This document shows positions 21,993 to 22,522 of a stretch of DNA of 22,522 bases, one piece after another. Made by a program: the position numbers and the translations under genes. This stretch comes from Acidilobaceae archaeon UBA158 (GTDB lineage: Archaea > Thermoproteota > Thermoprotei_A > Sulfolobales > Acidilobaceae): the NCBI GenBank assembly GCA_002506595.1, contig DAXV01000019.1, forward strand, positions 1-22,522. The letters run 5' to 3'. Under the pieces are notes generated by a model that did no database searches, had not been told where the DNA came from, and saw only the letters and a list, made by a program, of their open reading frames with translations. How positions within the stretch are numbered: the first letter of the stretch is position 1; every line of letters starts with the position of its first letter.

Positions 21993-22522
21993 ATGATGTC
22001 ACCAGCGCAAACACTAGCGTCAAAATTGATAGTAAAAACAAGCCATAATATACTGTAATATAAAATTTGTTATAATTTTCCTTATTTTCAATGAATATAT
22101 TTGATTCATTTAATATAGTAACGTTGCTTATGTTGCTTTGGTTATTTATTGATATAATTTTAATTTCTGGTATATTTCCAAAAACTAGGTTTAGAGATGA
22201 ATTATCAGAAAATTGATATATTAACCATGAGCTATTGGAAATTGAAATTGTTTTGCCTATTATATTGTTTAAATCTATTTCCAAATTGGACCCATTTATA
22301 TTATAAGTTTCATTAATCCCAGGTATGTTTAAAATATTATACTTTCCTATAGATATATTTGAAATTCTTAAGTTTGAATCATTTGTGTAAAGCATTAAAT
22401 ATGGGGTAGAATTATAAAATATCAAGTTTTTTATATTTATCTTTAAATTTTTCATAAATATTATTAATATATTTGAATTTATCTTATAAATAATTATTTT
22501 ATAAAAACCATTTAAATTAAGA
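21967..22522 (-). CDS. Asn-rich, sequon-rich membrane protein, 5' end probably beyond the window
   Basis: I do not recognise this protein. From the first ATG in the window (22455) it has 162 residues. About 130 are hydrophilic and very rich in Asn, Ile and Ser, with 11 N-x-S/T sequons (for example NST, NDS, NIS, NET, NGS, NSS, NVT), followed by one strong membrane helix (about residues 133-156) and a basic end NWKKYR. This fits an extracellular, glycosylated domain held by a C-terminal anchor, with the tail inside. No signal peptide follows the ATG at 22455, and the frame stays open upstream to 22522 with the same composition. The true start is therefore likely outside the window and the gene is partial. 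Its last 26 bases overlap ribB, so it shares a transcript with the riboflavin genes. Confidence 0.6.
   Translation of the reverse strand, partial: LNLNGFYKIIIYKINSNILIIFMKNLKINIKNLIFYNSTPYLMLYTNDSNLRISNISIGKYNILNIPGINETYNINGSNLEIDLNNIIGKTISISNSSWLIYQFSDNSSLNLVFGNIPEIKIISINNQSNISNVTILNESNIFIENKENYNKFYITVYYGLFLLSILTLVFALVTSYANWKKYR
21999..22003 (-). promoter_or_regulatory. Ribosome binding site of ribB inside the upstream gene
   Basis: GGTGA on the minus strand, six bases before ATG 21992, located within the 3' end of the upstream membrane-protein gene, which suggests translational coupling. Confidence 0.6.

Noticed and set aside
21993..22522. FMN riboswitch before the riboflavin genes
   Set aside because: There is no conserved RFN element. 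The region upstream of ribB is coding, and such switches are not expected in Crenarchaeota.

Overview
The window looks like chromosome of an AT-rich, probably thermophilic, crenarchaeon. The evidence is a single archaeal TFB with a degenerate zinc ribbon, aIF5A with a hypusine loop, ribosomal protein S25e, the archaeal type of riboflavin synthase (RibC), a bifunctional phosphoglucose/phosphomannose isomerase, a tungstopterin aldehyde oxidoreductase, several small protein families known mainly from Crenarchaeota, and a very GC-rich tRNA in AT-rich surroundings. A Caldisphaera/Acidilobales-like or Sulfolobales-like host would fit; this is inferred from composition and gene content. I see no insertion sequence, CRISPR array, phage gene or toxin-antitoxin pair. 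It reads as core genome, not an island.

Layout. 1-78 (-): a class II tRNA with a leucine-type body, cut by the window edge. 271-2620 (+): a MoeA fused to a periplasmic-binding-protein-like domain, then a small unknown gene. 2688-6311 (+): a compact tetrapyrrole operon hemL-hemC-sumT-hemD that leads from glutamate semialdehyde to precorrin-2. 6312-6669: the only gene-free stretch over 300 bases. 6670-9802 (-): a DUF5752-like protein with a basic tail, phosphoglucose/phosphomannose isomerase and a large HD phosphohydrolase. 10034-10855 (+): surE. 10852-14365 (-): DUF2153 protein, S25e, an FAD-dependent oxidoreductase and a dihydropteroate-synthase-related protein. 14527-16362 (+): aldehyde:ferredoxin oxidoreductase. 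16359-17303 (-): TFB. 17506-18309 (+): a circularly permuted GTPase. 18325-19858 (-): a DUF2286-like protein, a MarC-family membrane protein and aIF5A. 19983-20819 (+): a DMT/EamA transporter. 20855-22522 (-): a sequon-rich membrane protein, ribB and ribC, with overlapping ends.

How the genes work together. The clearest pathways are tetrapyrrole synthesis (four consecutive steps), the last steps of riboflavin synthesis (ribB makes the four-carbon unit, ribC condenses lumazines) and molybdo/tungstopterin use (MoeA fusion for metal insertion, AOR as a possible client about 12 kb away). Information-processing genes (TFB, S25e, aIF5A, the GTPase) are scattered among metabolic ones, as is common in Crenarchaeota.

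Translation signals are unusually readable. Many genes have a GGTGA- or GGAGG-type ribosome binding site 4-10 nt before the start. In at least four genes the GTG of that site is in frame with the coding sequence, so a longest-ORF rule would put the start too far upstream; I moved those starts. The best items for a second look are the anticodon loop of the tRNA, the start-codon pattern, the sequon-rich membrane protein upstream of ribB, and the MoeA fusion.
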